Source: Bradyrhizobium sp. AZCC 1721
GTDB lineage: Bacteria; Pseudomonadota; Alphaproteobacteria; Rhizobiales; Xanthobacteraceae
Direction: 5' to 3'
DNA length: 64,000 nt
Assembly: GCF_036924715.1 (NCBI RefSeq)
Contig: NZ_JAZHSB010000001.1
Location: forward strand, 4,951,001 to 5,015,000
Of the stretch, positions 15,257 to 24,348 are shown piece after piece (the first letter of the stretch is position 1; the number at the start of each line of letters is the position of its first letter). A program made the translations under genes and the position numbers. The notes below the pieces were generated by a model that worked only from the letters and a program-made list of their open reading frames with translations, had not been told where the DNA came from and did not search any database.

Positions 15257-17134
15257 TCAGATCGGCAGGAACTTGGTCAGCGTGGTCTGGTACAGCATCG
15301 ATGTCGTTTGATACGAGGCCTGCAGACTAGTCTGCAGCGCCAGGATCTTGGTCGCCACTTCGTCCTGGTTGATGCCCTCGATCTGGTCGAGCATGGTCTG
15401 CGCCATCCCCTTGAGCTGGGTCTGGCGGTCGGTCGAAGCCTTGATGGCGTTCTGCGCGCCGGCGAACTCCGCCTGCATATCCTGAATCGACTGTTGGCCG
15501 GTCTGCGGCGCCAGGTTTGCCGAAATCCGCTGTTGCAGCGCGTTCACCTGCGCCTTCGAATTTGGGTTGGCGGCATTGGTCGTGACCGCTGCATACACCG
15601 CGATGTTCTGCAACTCGTAGCGCAGCGCCTGCTCGTTGGCGCGCGCGCCGTATTGCACCGTGAAGGACTGGTCGATGCGCGCGATCGCCGTGCCGCGCGG
15701 CGGATCGGTGCCGACTTCGCCGGTGTACCACGAGACCGTGTTGGCGGTTGTGCCGCCGATCAGATTGGTGGCGGTGGCAAACGGCGGACCGTTCACACGC
15801 AGCGGCGCCGGATTTGCGCTCGCCGTGGCGCTGAAGCCCAGCGCCGCGAAGGCGGCCGCGTTCGAACTGGAAATCGTCAGGCTCGCGCCGTCACCACCAT
15901 GCAGCGCAATCACGCCACCAGTGACGGTCGACGGGGTACCGGTGCCGGTGATCGAATCGATCTTGGCCAGCAAGGCCTGAACGCTGTCGGTGATGTTGAG
16001 CTGGTTGCCGGTCGCTCCCGATGCGACGAAGGTGATCGGCGTGCCGTTGACCGTGATGGTGTCGCCGGCCGCAAAGCTCGCAGCCAGCGAGTCCGTCCCC
16101 GCCAGGCCGGACAGCAGCGTGGCACCGGTGATCGGCGCCGGCACCGCGGCCTGGTTGTTGACCGCACTCCCGGTGACGGTTGCGGACGGATTGAAGAAAT
16201 TGTCCGACGCCGCGATGGCGGACGCGGCAACCAACGCCGTGTCGCCCAGTGTCTGGATCGAAGAAGTCAGCGCCGCCTGCATGTTCGCGGTGGTTGCAAC
16301 CGTATCGACGCCAATCAGAAACGAGCCGGCAGGCGGCGGATTGGTGGTCGTCGCGGTCAGCGCGATCGACTCCGTGGTGCCGTCGGGCAGGTTGAAGTTG
16401 AACGTGATCTTGTCGCCATTGTTCGGATTGACGGCGCCGAGATCGACGGTGGCGGCCGGCGGCGCGCCGGTCGGCTGGGTCACGGTCGCCCCGGTCAGTG
16501 ATGAGCTGATCGCACCGAGCTTCAACCCGAACGATGAACCGTCCTCGGCGAGGCTGGTCACGGTGGTCGTCAATGGCGGCGACGCGACCGTCAGATGCGC
16601 CATGTTGCCGACGCCCTGATCGGCCTGACGGCGCTCGTTGATCAGTTGCTTCAGACCGGCCTGCGTACCCACGCCGTCGAGCATGACGTCGGCCGGCACC
16701 GTCGCTGATGTGTCGGTGGTGCGGCCGGAAAACAGATAGCGGTCGCCCGACTGGCTGTTGAGCAGCGACACCGCATTCGAGAACGCGGCCTGCGCCGTGA
16801 TCTGGCCGGAAGTCTGACCGTTGTCGTTGAGCACGATGGTCGATGTGCTGGCAGCGCTCTTCACCGAAGTGCCGATGTCGACCAGGCCCTGCAGCGCCAG
16901 GTTAACGACGTTGAGCCTTGTATTGACGTTGGTTGCGGTGTCCTTGAACGCGTCGATGCTGCTGACCTGCGCGCGCAGGCTGAGCGCGAAGCCTCGATTG
17001 GCCCCCTGCCCGGCGTAGGTCGTCGAGACCCGGCCGCTGGCGAGCTGCTGCGTAAGATCATCGAGCTGCTTGCGGATGTTGAGGATCGAGGTCCCGATGT
17101 AGGATGTCCTGCCGTTAACGCCATCGATCGACAT
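15257..17134 (-). CDS. flgL: flagellar hook-associated protein FlgL (large form)
   Basis: 625 residues, almost twice the usual FlgL length. The N-terminus (NGRTSYIGTSILNIRKQLDDLTQQLASGR, STTYAG) and C-terminus (ALQTSLQASYQTTSMLYQTTLTKFLPI) are the conserved helical D0/D1 ends of FlgL. The central region carries large variable inserts, including an about 110-residue unit (GDTITVNGTPITFVASG to AAAFAALGF, about 336-445) shared with FlgE of this cluster and resembling the DUF1522-type flagellin insert. FlgL is the second hook-filament junction protein. It starts 7 bases after flgK with AGGGT as ribosome-binding site. Confidence 0.9.
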   Translation of the reverse strand: MSIDGVNGRTSYIGTSILNIRKQLDDLTQQLASGRVSTTYAGQGANRGFALSLRAQVSSIDAFKDTATNVNTRLNVVNLALQGLVDIGTSVKSAASTSTIVLNDNGQTSGQITAQAAFSNAVSLLNSQSGDRYLFSGRTTDTSATVPADVMLDGVGTQAGLKQLINERRQADQGVGNMAHLTVASPPLTTTVTSLAEDGSSFGLKLGAISSSLTGATVTQPTGAPPAATVDLGAVNPNNGDKITFNFNLPDGTTESIALTATTTNPPPAGSFLIGVDTVATTANMQAALTSSIQTLGDTALVAASAIAASDNFFNPSATVTGSAVNNQAAVPAPITGATLLSGLAGTDSLAASFAAGDTITVNGTPITFVASGATGNQLNITDSVQALLAKIDSITGTGTPSTVTGGVIALHGGDGASLTISSSNAAAFAALGFSATASANPAPLRVNGPPFATATNLIGGTTANTVSWYTGEVGTDPPRGTAIARIDQSFTVQYGARANEQALRYELQNIAVYAAVTTNAANPNSKAQVNALQQRISANLAPQTGQQSIQDMQAEFAGAQNAIKASTDRQTQLKGMAQTMLDQIEGINQDEVATKILALQTSLQASYQTTSMLYQTTLTKFLPI

Positions 17135-17141
17135 GATACCC

Positions 17142-19022
17142 TCACATGGCCTGGATCAGCGTGTCGTACATCTGCTTGATGGACGACATCACGCGCGCGT
17201 TGGCGGAATAGGCATTCTGCAGCGCAAGCAGATGCGCCATCTCGTCGTCGATATTGACGCCGGAGGCATCCGTCACCTTCTTCTGCAGGGTGTTCAGCAC
17301 CACAGACTGACCGTCGGCGAGTTGCTTGGCCGCGGTCGCGGCTTCGCCCTGCTGGCTGATGAACTGCTTGGCGAAATTTGTCAGCGTGCCGGTGAACGGA
17401 GCGCCGGTAGTTCCGATACCGGTCTGCGGGGAATAGCGATAATTCCCCGACTGCAGTTGCGTGAGAATGAAGTCGGATCGCGTGGTGTCGCCCGAAGGCG
17501 TCAGCGGGCTCGTGGAAAACACAATGGTACGCGAGGGATCGCCGAGCAGCCCGAGATTGACGCTGATGCGGCCGGCGAGACCCGTCTGCTGCGACCCGTT
17601 GGCGGTGATCGCCCCGGAGAAGAGGCCGCCATTATCCGTGAACAGCGGAAGCTGTGGGTTGCCGCTGGTGAGCGACGACATTGTCGTGGTGACCGATGCC
17701 GCCAGCACGTCCGAACGGTTTGGCGCGCCGTCGTCCAGCACGCGCAGGGTCGAGCCCGACGGGTTTGAGAACTGCAGATCGCTCGCCCCTAGCGCTGCGT
17801 TGAGCTGGGAGACGACCGACGCCATACCGCCGGAAAAATCGATGCCAAGCACCTCGTCGTTCGGATCGAGCGTTGTGGTATTGCTCAGCGGCAGCACGCT
17901 CGGATCGTCGACACGCACGATCGAGAGATTATGCGTGATGCCGGTGGTGTTGTCCTTGTAGGTGACGTGAACGACGTTGCCTGACTGCAATCCCGTGAGA
18001 TCGAGATCATAGCCGGCCTGCGGCAGGACGGACGCGGGAGCGGCAGTGCCTGCGGTCGTCTTGTCCGACAGCGCGCTCGACATCGCCGCCGCGAACTGGT
18101 CGATCTGCGCCTGCGCCTTCACCAGCGTGTTGTCGCGCAGCTCGAGATAGGCAGCGATCTTGCCCGAACGAATCGAGTTGGTCGACACCAGATCGTAGCT
18201 GCCGCCGTGCGGGAAGTTGATGGTGATGGTGCCGACGTTGTTCTTGGTCGGGTCGGGATTGTACAGCGTGTTGGGCGTCACCGTGCCCTGGGGATTGAAC
18301 GAAAGCTGCGCCGCCTCGGTGCCGACCAGTTGCACGCCGGAATTCGTGAACACCGTCACCTGGTTGAGGTCGTTGACGACCGTTCTGATGTCCATCAGGC
18401 TCGACAACTGGGTGATGTATTGATCGCGCTGATCCAGCAGCGATGCCGTCGCAGCGTCCGTCTTGCCGTTGTTCTGGAGCTGATTGTTGATGAACGCGAT
18501 CTGGGCCATCGCGTTGTTCGCCGTAATGATGGAATCGTTGATGCCCATCTCGGCGTTGGCGCGCAGAGCCTGGATCCCCTGCGTCGCCGCATTGAGCGTT
18601 TGCGCCATCGTCTGCGCGGCGCTGACGGCGCCGATCCGCGCCGACTGCGAGTCCGGGCTGGTGGACAGGCCCTGAAATGCGGTCAACAGCTTGTTGAACG
18701 CGTCCTCGATGGTGCCGGTTTCAGCCGGATTTCCGTAGACGTTCTGCAAATTTTGGAGGTAGGTCGAGCGGATATCGGCGTAGGCTGCACCGGAGGTTTC
18801 CGTGCGCAGTTGCGTCTGCAAGTACTGATCGAGCTGCCGGTCGACGCCGTGGAGCAGAACGCTCGAGCCGTAATCGCCGGTCACGCCGGCGGACTGGATG
18901 ATCGATTTCCTGACGTAACCGGGCGTTTCCGCGTTGGCGACGTTCGATCCGACCAGCGAGATCGCAGCTTGCGTCGCGCGCAGGCCGGACATTGCGGTGG
19001 AGAGAGCTTGACTCAAACCCAT
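17142..19022 (-). CDS. flgK: flagellar hook-associated protein FlgK
   Basis: 626 residues. The N-terminus GLSQALSTAMSGLRATQAAISLVGSNVANAETPGYVRK and the C-terminus SGVNIDDEMAHLLALQNAYSANARVMSSI are conserved FlgK ends that form the D0 coiled coil; the centre is the variable outer domain. FlgK is the first hook-filament junction protein and needs an FlgN-type chaperone, a candidate for which is encoded at 12384. It lies 44 bases downstream of flgE and is tightly coupled to flgL. Confidence 0.95.
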   Translation of the reverse strand: MGLSQALSTAMSGLRATQAAISLVGSNVANAETPGYVRKSIIQSAGVTGDYGSSVLLHGVDRQLDQYLQTQLRTETSGAAYADIRSTYLQNLQNVYGNPAETGTIEDAFNKLLTAFQGLSTSPDSQSARIGAVSAAQTMAQTLNAATQGIQALRANAEMGINDSIITANNAMAQIAFINNQLQNNGKTDAATASLLDQRDQYITQLSSLMDIRTVVNDLNQVTVFTNSGVQLVGTEAAQLSFNPQGTVTPNTLYNPDPTKNNVGTITINFPHGGSYDLVSTNSIRSGKIAAYLELRDNTLVKAQAQIDQFAAAMSSALSDKTTAGTAAPASVLPQAGYDLDLTGLQSGNVVHVTYKDNTTGITHNLSIVRVDDPSVLPLSNTTTLDPNDEVLGIDFSGGMASVVSQLNAALGASDLQFSNPSGSTLRVLDDGAPNRSDVLAASVTTTMSSLTSGNPQLPLFTDNGGLFSGAITANGSQQTGLAGRISVNLGLLGDPSRTIVFSTSPLTPSGDTTRSDFILTQLQSGNYRYSPQTGIGTTGAPFTGTLTNFAKQFISQQGEAATAAKQLADGQSVVLNTLQKKVTDASGVNIDDEMAHLLALQNAYSANARVMSSIKQMYDTLIQAM

Positions 19023-19066
19023 GACTAATTGCCCATCTCAAATCGCGTCGCGAATGGCGCGTCGAA

Positions 19067-20878
19067 CTATCGCAGCACGTTCAGGAGATCCTGCACCATC
19101 GTGTTGGAAGTCGTGATGACCTTGGTGTTGGCCGAGTACGCCTGCTGAGTGACGATCAGCTTGGTAAACTCGTCGGCGATGTCGGTGTTGGATCCTTCCA
19201 GCGACGAGCCGACGATGGTTCCGGCCTTGCCGAACAGCGCCTGTCCGGATGCGTCGGTGACTTCGAATGCGCCGCCGTTAACGCGCTTGAGGAAATTGGT
19301 GCCGTTGAACGTCGCGACCGAGATTTCGGCAAGGTCGAGGTTGCGGCCGTTGGAATAGTTGCCGACGATGCGGCCGTTGGTGCCGACGCCGACGGATTGC
19401 AACTGGCCGGCCGGGAAGCCGTCCTGCTGGATCTGGTTGACCTGCACGTTGCCGTTGGCGTCCGCGAACTGGGTGACACCGCCGGTGCCGAAGTTGATGA
19501 CGGGACTGCCCAGCGCGACGCCGTTGACGACGGCATTGGTGAGCTCGATCGAAGGGATCGCCGGCGTCATCTGGCCTGAGGCAGAGAAGGTGAAATTGGT
19601 GTTGACGTTTTGCCACGCGACCTGAGTGCCGGTTGCGTTGGGATTGACCTGGTAGAACAGGTTCCAGGTGTCGGTATGGCCCGCACCGAGCGAGGCGCTG
19701 TCGACCTTGGCCCAACGGAACTGCAGGTTCACCGGAGCGCCCGAGACGTCGTAGGTCGTAACCGCACCACCCGCGATCGACTCGGCGAGGAACGTCGAAT
19801 TGTCGTTGCCGACGACCTGACCGGTGCCGACGCCGCCGCCGCCGCCGCGCGTCGCCGTCACGGTGCCGGTAAAGCCGAGCGCGGCCCAAGCCGTGCTGTT
19901 TGAACTTGAGACCGAGAGATTGAAGGAGGTGCCGGAATGCAGCGTGATCGAGCCGCCGCTGATTGTGGATGCGACTGACGTTCCCTGGAGCACGTCGATC
20001 TTGCCCAGCAAGGTGCCGATGCTGTCGTCGACGTTGATCTGGTTGGGGCCGGCGGCGGTGCCCGACGCCATGAAGGTGAGGGTTTGGCCGTTGACCGTGA
20101 TGGTGTCGCCCGCGACGAAGTTGGTGGAGATCGAGTTGGTGCCGGCCGCGCCGCTGAGCAGGGTCGCGGCCGTGTTCGCAACCGACGGCGTCGCTTTGTT
20201 GTTCTGGGTGGTGCCACTCCTGGAGGCGTCGGTATAGGGCGCCATAGGCGTGCCGAGCGCCAGCGGATTATGTCCGGAACTGTATGATCCGGGCACGATC
20301 AATTCCGATCCGGGAACGGAGACGTCATGCTTGGTCGTCAGCGGATAGCTGGCGAGGTTGGCGCGATAGTCGATCCTGGTGGTTTGCTGCGCCGGCAAGA
20401 AGTCGTTCTGGAATCGGAGAACCTGCGGCGAACTGCCGGACGGGTTGCCGGTGGTCGGGTCGATTGGCACACCCTGCAGGTAATAGCCGGCGCCGTTGAC
20501 GAGATAGCCGCTTTTGTCGAGCTGGAAGTCGCCGCGGCGGGTATAGCGGTCGACGCCGTCGAACACCGGCGTGCCGTCGGTGAAGTTGCCAGGCTTTTGC
20601 ACCGCAAAAAAGCCGTTGCCGTTGATCGCCATGAAGGTCGCCACAGAGGCCGTCTGCACGTCGCCCTGCACCGAGTTGGTGGAGCGGGATTGCGTGGTCA
20701 CGCCGCCCGCGAGTTGCGCGGTCGCTGAGGTCTGTGGAATCAGATCGAGGAAGGAGGTGTCGACGCGTTTGAACGCCGTGGTCTGCGAGTTGGCGATGTT
20801 GCCCGAGACGTTTTCCAATGCGTAGGAGTTGGCGCGGAGGCCGCCGACCGCGGTGGTGAGAGCGCCGAAGATACCCAT
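19067..20878 (-). CDS. flgE: flagellar hook protein FlgE (large form)
   Basis: 603 residues from the ATG at 20878 with GGAGA upstream. The N-terminus MGIFGALTTAVGGLRANSYA, ENVSGNIANSQTTAFKR, and the C-terminus SNTDIADEFTKLIVTQQAYSANTKVITTSNTMVQDLL are FlgE hallmarks. It is longer than typical hook proteins (about 400-430) because of an about 110-residue insert at about residues 236-346 (GDTITVNGQTLTFMASG to AWAALGF) shared with FlgL, followed by a poly-Gly stretch. It is the first gene of flgE-flgK-flgL behind a consensus sigma-54 promoter. Confidence 0.93.
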   Translation of the reverse strand: MGIFGALTTAVGGLRANSYALENVSGNIANSQTTAFKRVDTSFLDLIPQTSATAQLAGGVTTQSRSTNSVQGDVQTASVATFMAINGNGFFAVQKPGNFTDGTPVFDGVDRYTRRGDFQLDKSGYLVNGAGYYLQGVPIDPTTGNPSGSSPQVLRFQNDFLPAQQTTRIDYRANLASYPLTTKHDVSVPGSELIVPGSYSSGHNPLALGTPMAPYTDASRSGTTQNNKATPSVANTAATLLSGAAGTNSISTNFVAGDTITVNGQTLTFMASGTAAGPNQINVDDSIGTLLGKIDVLQGTSVASTISGGSITLHSGTSFNLSVSSSNSTAWAALGFTGTVTATRGGGGGVGTGQVVGNDNSTFLAESIAGGAVTTYDVSGAPVNLQFRWAKVDSASLGAGHTDTWNLFYQVNPNATGTQVAWQNVNTNFTFSASGQMTPAIPSIELTNAVVNGVALGSPVINFGTGGVTQFADANGNVQVNQIQQDGFPAGQLQSVGVGTNGRIVGNYSNGRNLDLAEISVATFNGTNFLKRVNGGAFEVTDASGQALFGKAGTIVGSSLEGSNTDIADEFTKLIVTQQAYSANTKVITTSNTMVQDLLNVLR

Positions 20879-20950
20879 GACATTTTCTCCAAATTCGATC
20901 CGGGCGGCTCGCCGGTCCACGTAAACCCAGGCCGCGTCGGGAGAAGATGT

Positions 20951-20967
20951 CGCAAGCGTCGTGCCAA
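20951..20967 (-). promoter_or_regulatory. sigma-54 promoter of flgE-flgK-flgL
   Basis: The minus strand reads TTGGCACGACGCTTGCG, a full match to TGGCAC-N5-TTGC. It sits about 73 bases before the flgE start. Confidence 0.85.
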
Positions 20968-21005
20968 ACAACAAAACCAATATAAATCAACGCTTTAAGA
21001 AAAAA

Positions 21006-21027
21006 GCCCCGGTCCAAAGACCGGGGC
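21006..21027 (-). terminator. rho-independent terminator of msrB
   Basis: Perfect 9-bp stem GCCCCGGTC / GACCGGGGC, followed on the minus strand by TTTTTTCTT. It insulates the flgE promoter from msrB transcription. Confidence 0.85.
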
Positions 21028-21066
21028 ACATTTGCCGGGCGGGCAACAATTGCCGAGTGGTGGCCG

Positions 21067-21567
21067 TTACGAAGCCGACGGCCCCGCCGGGTGGAACACC
21101 AGAGCAAACCCGTCGATGCAATAGCGCAAGCCGGTCGGTTTTGGCCCGTCATCGAAGACGTGTCCGAGGTGGCCGCCGCAGCGGCGGCAATGCACCTCGG
21201 TGCGCAGAATGCCGTAGGTGCGGTCCTCGGTCTTGCCCAGGGCATTGTCGAGCGGCTGCCAGAAGCTCGGCCAGCCGGTGCCGCTGTCGTATTTGGTTTC
21301 CGAGGAGAACAGCGGCAGATCGCAACCGGCGCAGGCGAAGATGCCCTTGCGCTTTTCCTTCAGAAGCGGGCTCGAGCCCGGCCGCTCGGTGCCGTGCTTG
21401 CGCAGGATTTCATACTGCTGTGGCGTGAGCTGGGCACGCCATTCGGCGTCGGTCTTTTCCACCTCGAATTTCCCGGCGGCCTGCGCTGGCGTGGTGCGCA
21501 GCCAGCGGAAAGCGGCCAGGCCAAACAGGCCGGCTACGGATGCGAGCAGGAAACGGCGGTCGAACAT
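21067..21567 (-). CDS. msrB: peptide methionine-R-sulfoxide reductase MsrB, exported
   Basis: 166 residues. The N-terminal DRRFLLASVAGLFGLAAF is a signal segment with an RR-x-F motif suggesting Tat export, cleavage near AQA. The body is MsrB: two zinc-binding CxxC pairs (CAGC and CRRC), DSGTGWPSFWQP, HLGHVFDDGP, and the catalytic Cys in RYCID. The usual Asn after RYCI is Asp here, and the second half of the motif (GFALVF) is unusual. It reduces methionine-R-sulfoxide in proteins, here probably in the periplasm. Monocistronic, with its own terminator. Confidence 0.88.
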   Translation of the reverse strand: MFDRRFLLASVAGLFGLAAFRWLRTTPAQAAGKFEVEKTDAEWRAQLTPQQYEILRKHGTERPGSSPLLKEKRKGIFACAGCDLPLFSSETKYDSGTGWPSFWQPLDNALGKTEDRTYGILRTEVHCRRCGGHLGHVFDDGPKPTGLRYCIDGFALVFHPAGPSAS

Positions 21568-21630
21568 GGAATTCTCCGTGCGAGGCGGGCCTAACGGTTC
21601 GCCATCAAGTACGGCCCGGAAGCGCCGAAG

Positions 21631-23115
21631 TTACACCGATCCGTCCCGGATCTTCTCACTTTCCTGCGAGGGAACGACCGACATCCCGCCGTCCCGGGCC
21701 TCTGCCGGCCGTGGCGGCTGTGGACGCACGGAGCGCGGCGCGACCGGCGGACGGCGCGGCGGCCTGGTTCCGGCCTGCCGGTTGGCCTCCGCCAACCGCG
21801 CCTCGCGCACCCGTTCCCGGGCGCGGGCGCCTTCGCGGTAACGGGCCAGCGCGCCCGCCGCCGCGGAATGGCCCCGCCCCCACAGGCCGATCAAATGGCC
21901 GGCTACGCGGCCGGTGGCGCCGCCCGCCCAGACCAGTTCGAATGGCGAGAACAGTTTCCAGCGGTCCTCACCCCACAGGATGCTGCGCGCGATGACCTGG
22001 CCGGCCATCGCCGAAGTGTTCAGCCCGTGGCGTCCGAAGCCGCTGGCAACCCACAGCCCTTTGCGCAACTGGCCGATCTGCGGCATGCCGTGCACGGTCA
22101 CCCCGACCGCGCCGCCGAACACGTCTGATATCGGGACTTTGCCGAGCGCAGGGAAGATGGTGGCAATGCGGCGCTGAATGAGGGGGGCAAAGCGGCGCGG
22201 CCGCGCCTCCCAGGTGGTTTCCGGACTCGCCCACATCAGCCGGTCGCCGTCGATGATTCGGAAATGATCGATGCCGTCGCTGTCGGCCACCGAGCCCCTG
22301 AAGGCGATCACCTCGCCGAGCCGTTCGCCGAGCGGCTCTGTCACGGCGGCATAGCGCCAGACCGGCAGCAGCGTCTCAGACAGGCGTCGTAACGGGGCGC
22401 CGAGATGAACGTTGCCGGCCAGCACGATATGAGAGGCGCGCAGCCGCGCCGACGGCGTCACGATGCGCTTGCGAATGCCCGACGGATCGATGCTGACGAC
22501 CGGGGTATCTTCGAAAATGCGCGCGCCTGCCCGCCTTGCCTGCGCGGCAAGGCCATCGATGTATTTGCGGCCGTCGATCTGGAACGCGCGCGGATAATAG
22601 ATGCCGTGGAAATAGCGTGCCGTCCCGAGCTGATCGCGAACGCGATCGACCTGCCATCCCTCGACTTCAGTCTCGAAATCCTCGCTCAGCGTCTGCAGCC
22701 GGCTGATCAGCGTCTCGCCGGCATCGACGTTGGAAACCTCCAGCGCGCCTTCAGTGAGCGCAATTCCCGGCATCGCCTCTTCGGTTGCGGCGGCGCGAAC
22801 GTAATCGGCGCCCTCCTTCGACAGCGCCCACAATTCGCGCGCGTCTTCGATGCCCACGCGCTCGATCAGGTCGCCGATCGGAAGACTGTAGCCCGGCATG
22901 ACCGTACCGAGTTGATGGCCGGACGCGTTCCAGCCGACATGCCGGCCTTCGAGTACGGCCACGCTGGCGCCGCGTCGCGCGGCCTCCAGCGCTACCGTAA
23001 GACCGGCAAGTCCGGCTCCCACCACGCAAATGTCGACATCCAGGTCGAACGAAAGACGCGAGCGAAAAGGGCCGTCGTCGGGGCCGTTGGTCGCACTTGA
23101 GAAAGTCTCGGGCAT
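21631..23115 (-). CDS. FAD-dependent amine oxidase/dehydrogenase of the DadA/PuuB type
   Basis: 494 residues. The dinucleotide-binding motif DICVVGAGLAGLTVALEAARRG is at about residue 29. The remaining pattern (GWNASGHQLGTVMPGY, YYPRAFQIDGRKYIDGLA, GLWVASGFGRHGLNTSAMAGQVIA) matches the DAO-fold enzymes that include gamma-glutamylputrescine oxidase. The last 75 residues are a Pro/Arg-rich extension (TRPPRRPPVAPRSVRPQ) not seen in typical members. Substrate not determined. It stands alone and is divergent from the SixA-like phosphatase gene. Confidence 0.75.
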   Translation of the reverse strand: MPETFSSATNGPDDGPFRSRLSFDLDVDICVVGAGLAGLTVALEAARRGASVAVLEGRHVGWNASGHQLGTVMPGYSLPIGDLIERVGIEDARELWALSKEGADYVRAAATEEAMPGIALTEGALEVSNVDAGETLISRLQTLSEDFETEVEGWQVDRVRDQLGTARYFHGIYYPRAFQIDGRKYIDGLAAQARRAGARIFEDTPVVSIDPSGIRKRIVTPSARLRASHIVLAGNVHLGAPLRRLSETLLPVWRYAAVTEPLGERLGEVIAFRGSVADSDGIDHFRIIDGDRLMWASPETTWEARPRRFAPLIQRRIATIFPALGKVPISDVFGGAVGVTVHGMPQIGQLRKGLWVASGFGRHGLNTSAMAGQVIARSILWGEDRWKLFSPFELVWAGGATGRVAGHLIGLWGRGHSAAAGALARYREGARARERVREARLAEANRQAGTRPPRRPPVAPRSVRPQPPRPAEARDGGMSVVPSQESEKIRDGSV

Positions 23116-23209
23116 GGCGTTTCTTACGGCCGGCTGCAGCGCTTGTCACCTCGTCCCAGACATGAGCTTGTAGATTAGTCCAGACTAAGACCGAATCGAG
23201 ATCGCGCCA

Positions 23210-23764
23210 ATGCGCCGTTTGATACTGCTGCGTCACGCCAAGACCGAACACGATGCGCCTTCGGGCCATGACCACGACCGCCGACTCGACGAGCGCGGAC
23301 GGCGGGATGCCGTCGCTATCGGAACCTGGATCGGCCGGCATCCGCCTTTTCCCGACGCAGTTCTGGTTTCGACCGCGGTGCGGGCGCGGCAGACCTGGGA
23401 AATCGCACGCGACGCGATTAAGGATGCAGTGCGGGAACGGCCGCCGAAGCCGCAGGTCGAACTGCTCGATGAACTCTACGGCGCTGAGCCGACGCGGCTC
23501 CTGCGGATCATCCGCATGGCCGAGGTCACCGACCCCGCGCGCCTGATGCTGGTCGGCCACAATCCCGGCATGCATGAGCTGGCGCTGATGCTCGCCGGCA
23601 GCGGCGACGCGGCGGCGAAGAAGGCGCTTGAGGACAATCTGCCGACCGCGGGACTGGCGATCCTCGACTTTGCCACCGAGGACTGGAGCGAGGTGGCGTT
23701 CCGCCGCGGCAAGCTCGTGCGCTTCACCAGCCCGAAATTGCTGAAGCAGGCGCTGGACGATTGA
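23210..23764 (+). CDS. SixA-like histidine phosphatase
   Basis: 184-residue histidine phosphatase superfamily protein. LILLRHAKTEHD is the RHG-type catalytic motif; the second catalytic His lies in LMLVGHNPGMHEL. This size and pattern are close to SixA, which dephosphorylates Hpt domains. Interestingly, an orphan Hpt protein is encoded at 46981-47358, but no link is shown. ATG at 23210 with weak ribosome-binding site. Confidence 0.8.
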   Translation: MRRLILLRHAKTEHDAPSGHDHDRRLDERGRRDAVAIGTWIGRHPPFPDAVLVSTAVRARQTWEIARDAIKDAVRERPPKPQVELLDELYGAEPTRLLRIIRMAEVTDPARLMLVGHNPGMHELALMLAGSGDAAAKKALEDNLPTAGLAILDFATEDWSEVAFRRGKLVRFTSPKLLKQALDD

Positions 23765-23877
23765 GGTGCGCGGACATCCAGGCTCTCCCGTGCTAAACTC
23801 GCCACGATGCAGTTTTCGAGCGAGTTAAGAACAAGTTCGCGTAAAAGAAAGCGCGTCAAAACAAAGGGCTGGAGTCG

Positions 23878-23897
23878 GGTTCTGACAAATCAGAACC
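23878..23897 (+). promoter_or_regulatory. hairpin in the universal stress protein leader
   Basis: Perfect 8-bp stem GGTTCTGA / TCAGAACC with a CAAA loop, ending 25 bases before the start codon. It could regulate translation or act as a protein-binding site. Function unknown. Confidence 0.45.
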
Positions 23898-23922
23898 GGA
23901 CGGGTTGCAGCGGGAGGCTCAG

Positions 23923-24348
23923 ATGTTCAAGTCGATTCTCGTGCCGATCGATCTGGCTGATACCGATCTGGCCAAGCCCGCGATCGCGACCGCCGCAACG
24001 CTGTCGCAAACCTGGAGCGGCTCGGTACGATTGCTCAATGTGTTGCCGATGACGCCAGTGATGCTGGCGGAATACGTGCCGGCCGATTTTGACGTCCAGC
24101 AGCGCGCGACCTCGGAGGAAGCGCTCGCGATCGTGGCGCAGGAATCCGGCATCGAGGCGCCGCGCATTTCCACCGCAGTGCGGAAAGGCGGCATCTATCA
24201 CGAGATCCTTGAAGAAGCGGCGGCGGTCAAGGCCGACCTGATCGTGATGACCTCGCACCGGCCGGCGATGCGGACCTATTTTCTCGGCTCCAACGCCGGC
24301 CATGTGGTGCGCTATGCCAAGTGCTCGGTGCTGGTGGTCCGCCATTAG
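23923..24348 (+). CDS. universal stress protein (UspA family)
   Basis: 141 residues from the ATG at 23923, with GGGAGG upstream. Single Usp domain: FKSILVPIDLAD at the start, then LIVMTSHRPAMRTYFLGSNAGHVVRYAKCSVLVVRH, where the ATP-binding G-x2-G-x9-GS motif is modified. It probably works as a dimer in the cytoplasm during stress. The last 122 bases overlap the 3' end of the convergent MFS transporter gene. Confidence 0.85.
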   Translation: MFKSILVPIDLADTDLAKPAIATAATLSQTWSGSVRLLNVLPMTPVMLAEYVPADFDVQQRATSEEALAIVAQESGIEAPRISTAVRKGGIYHEILEEAAAVKADLIVMTSHRPAMRTYFLGSNAGHVVRYAKCSVLVVRH

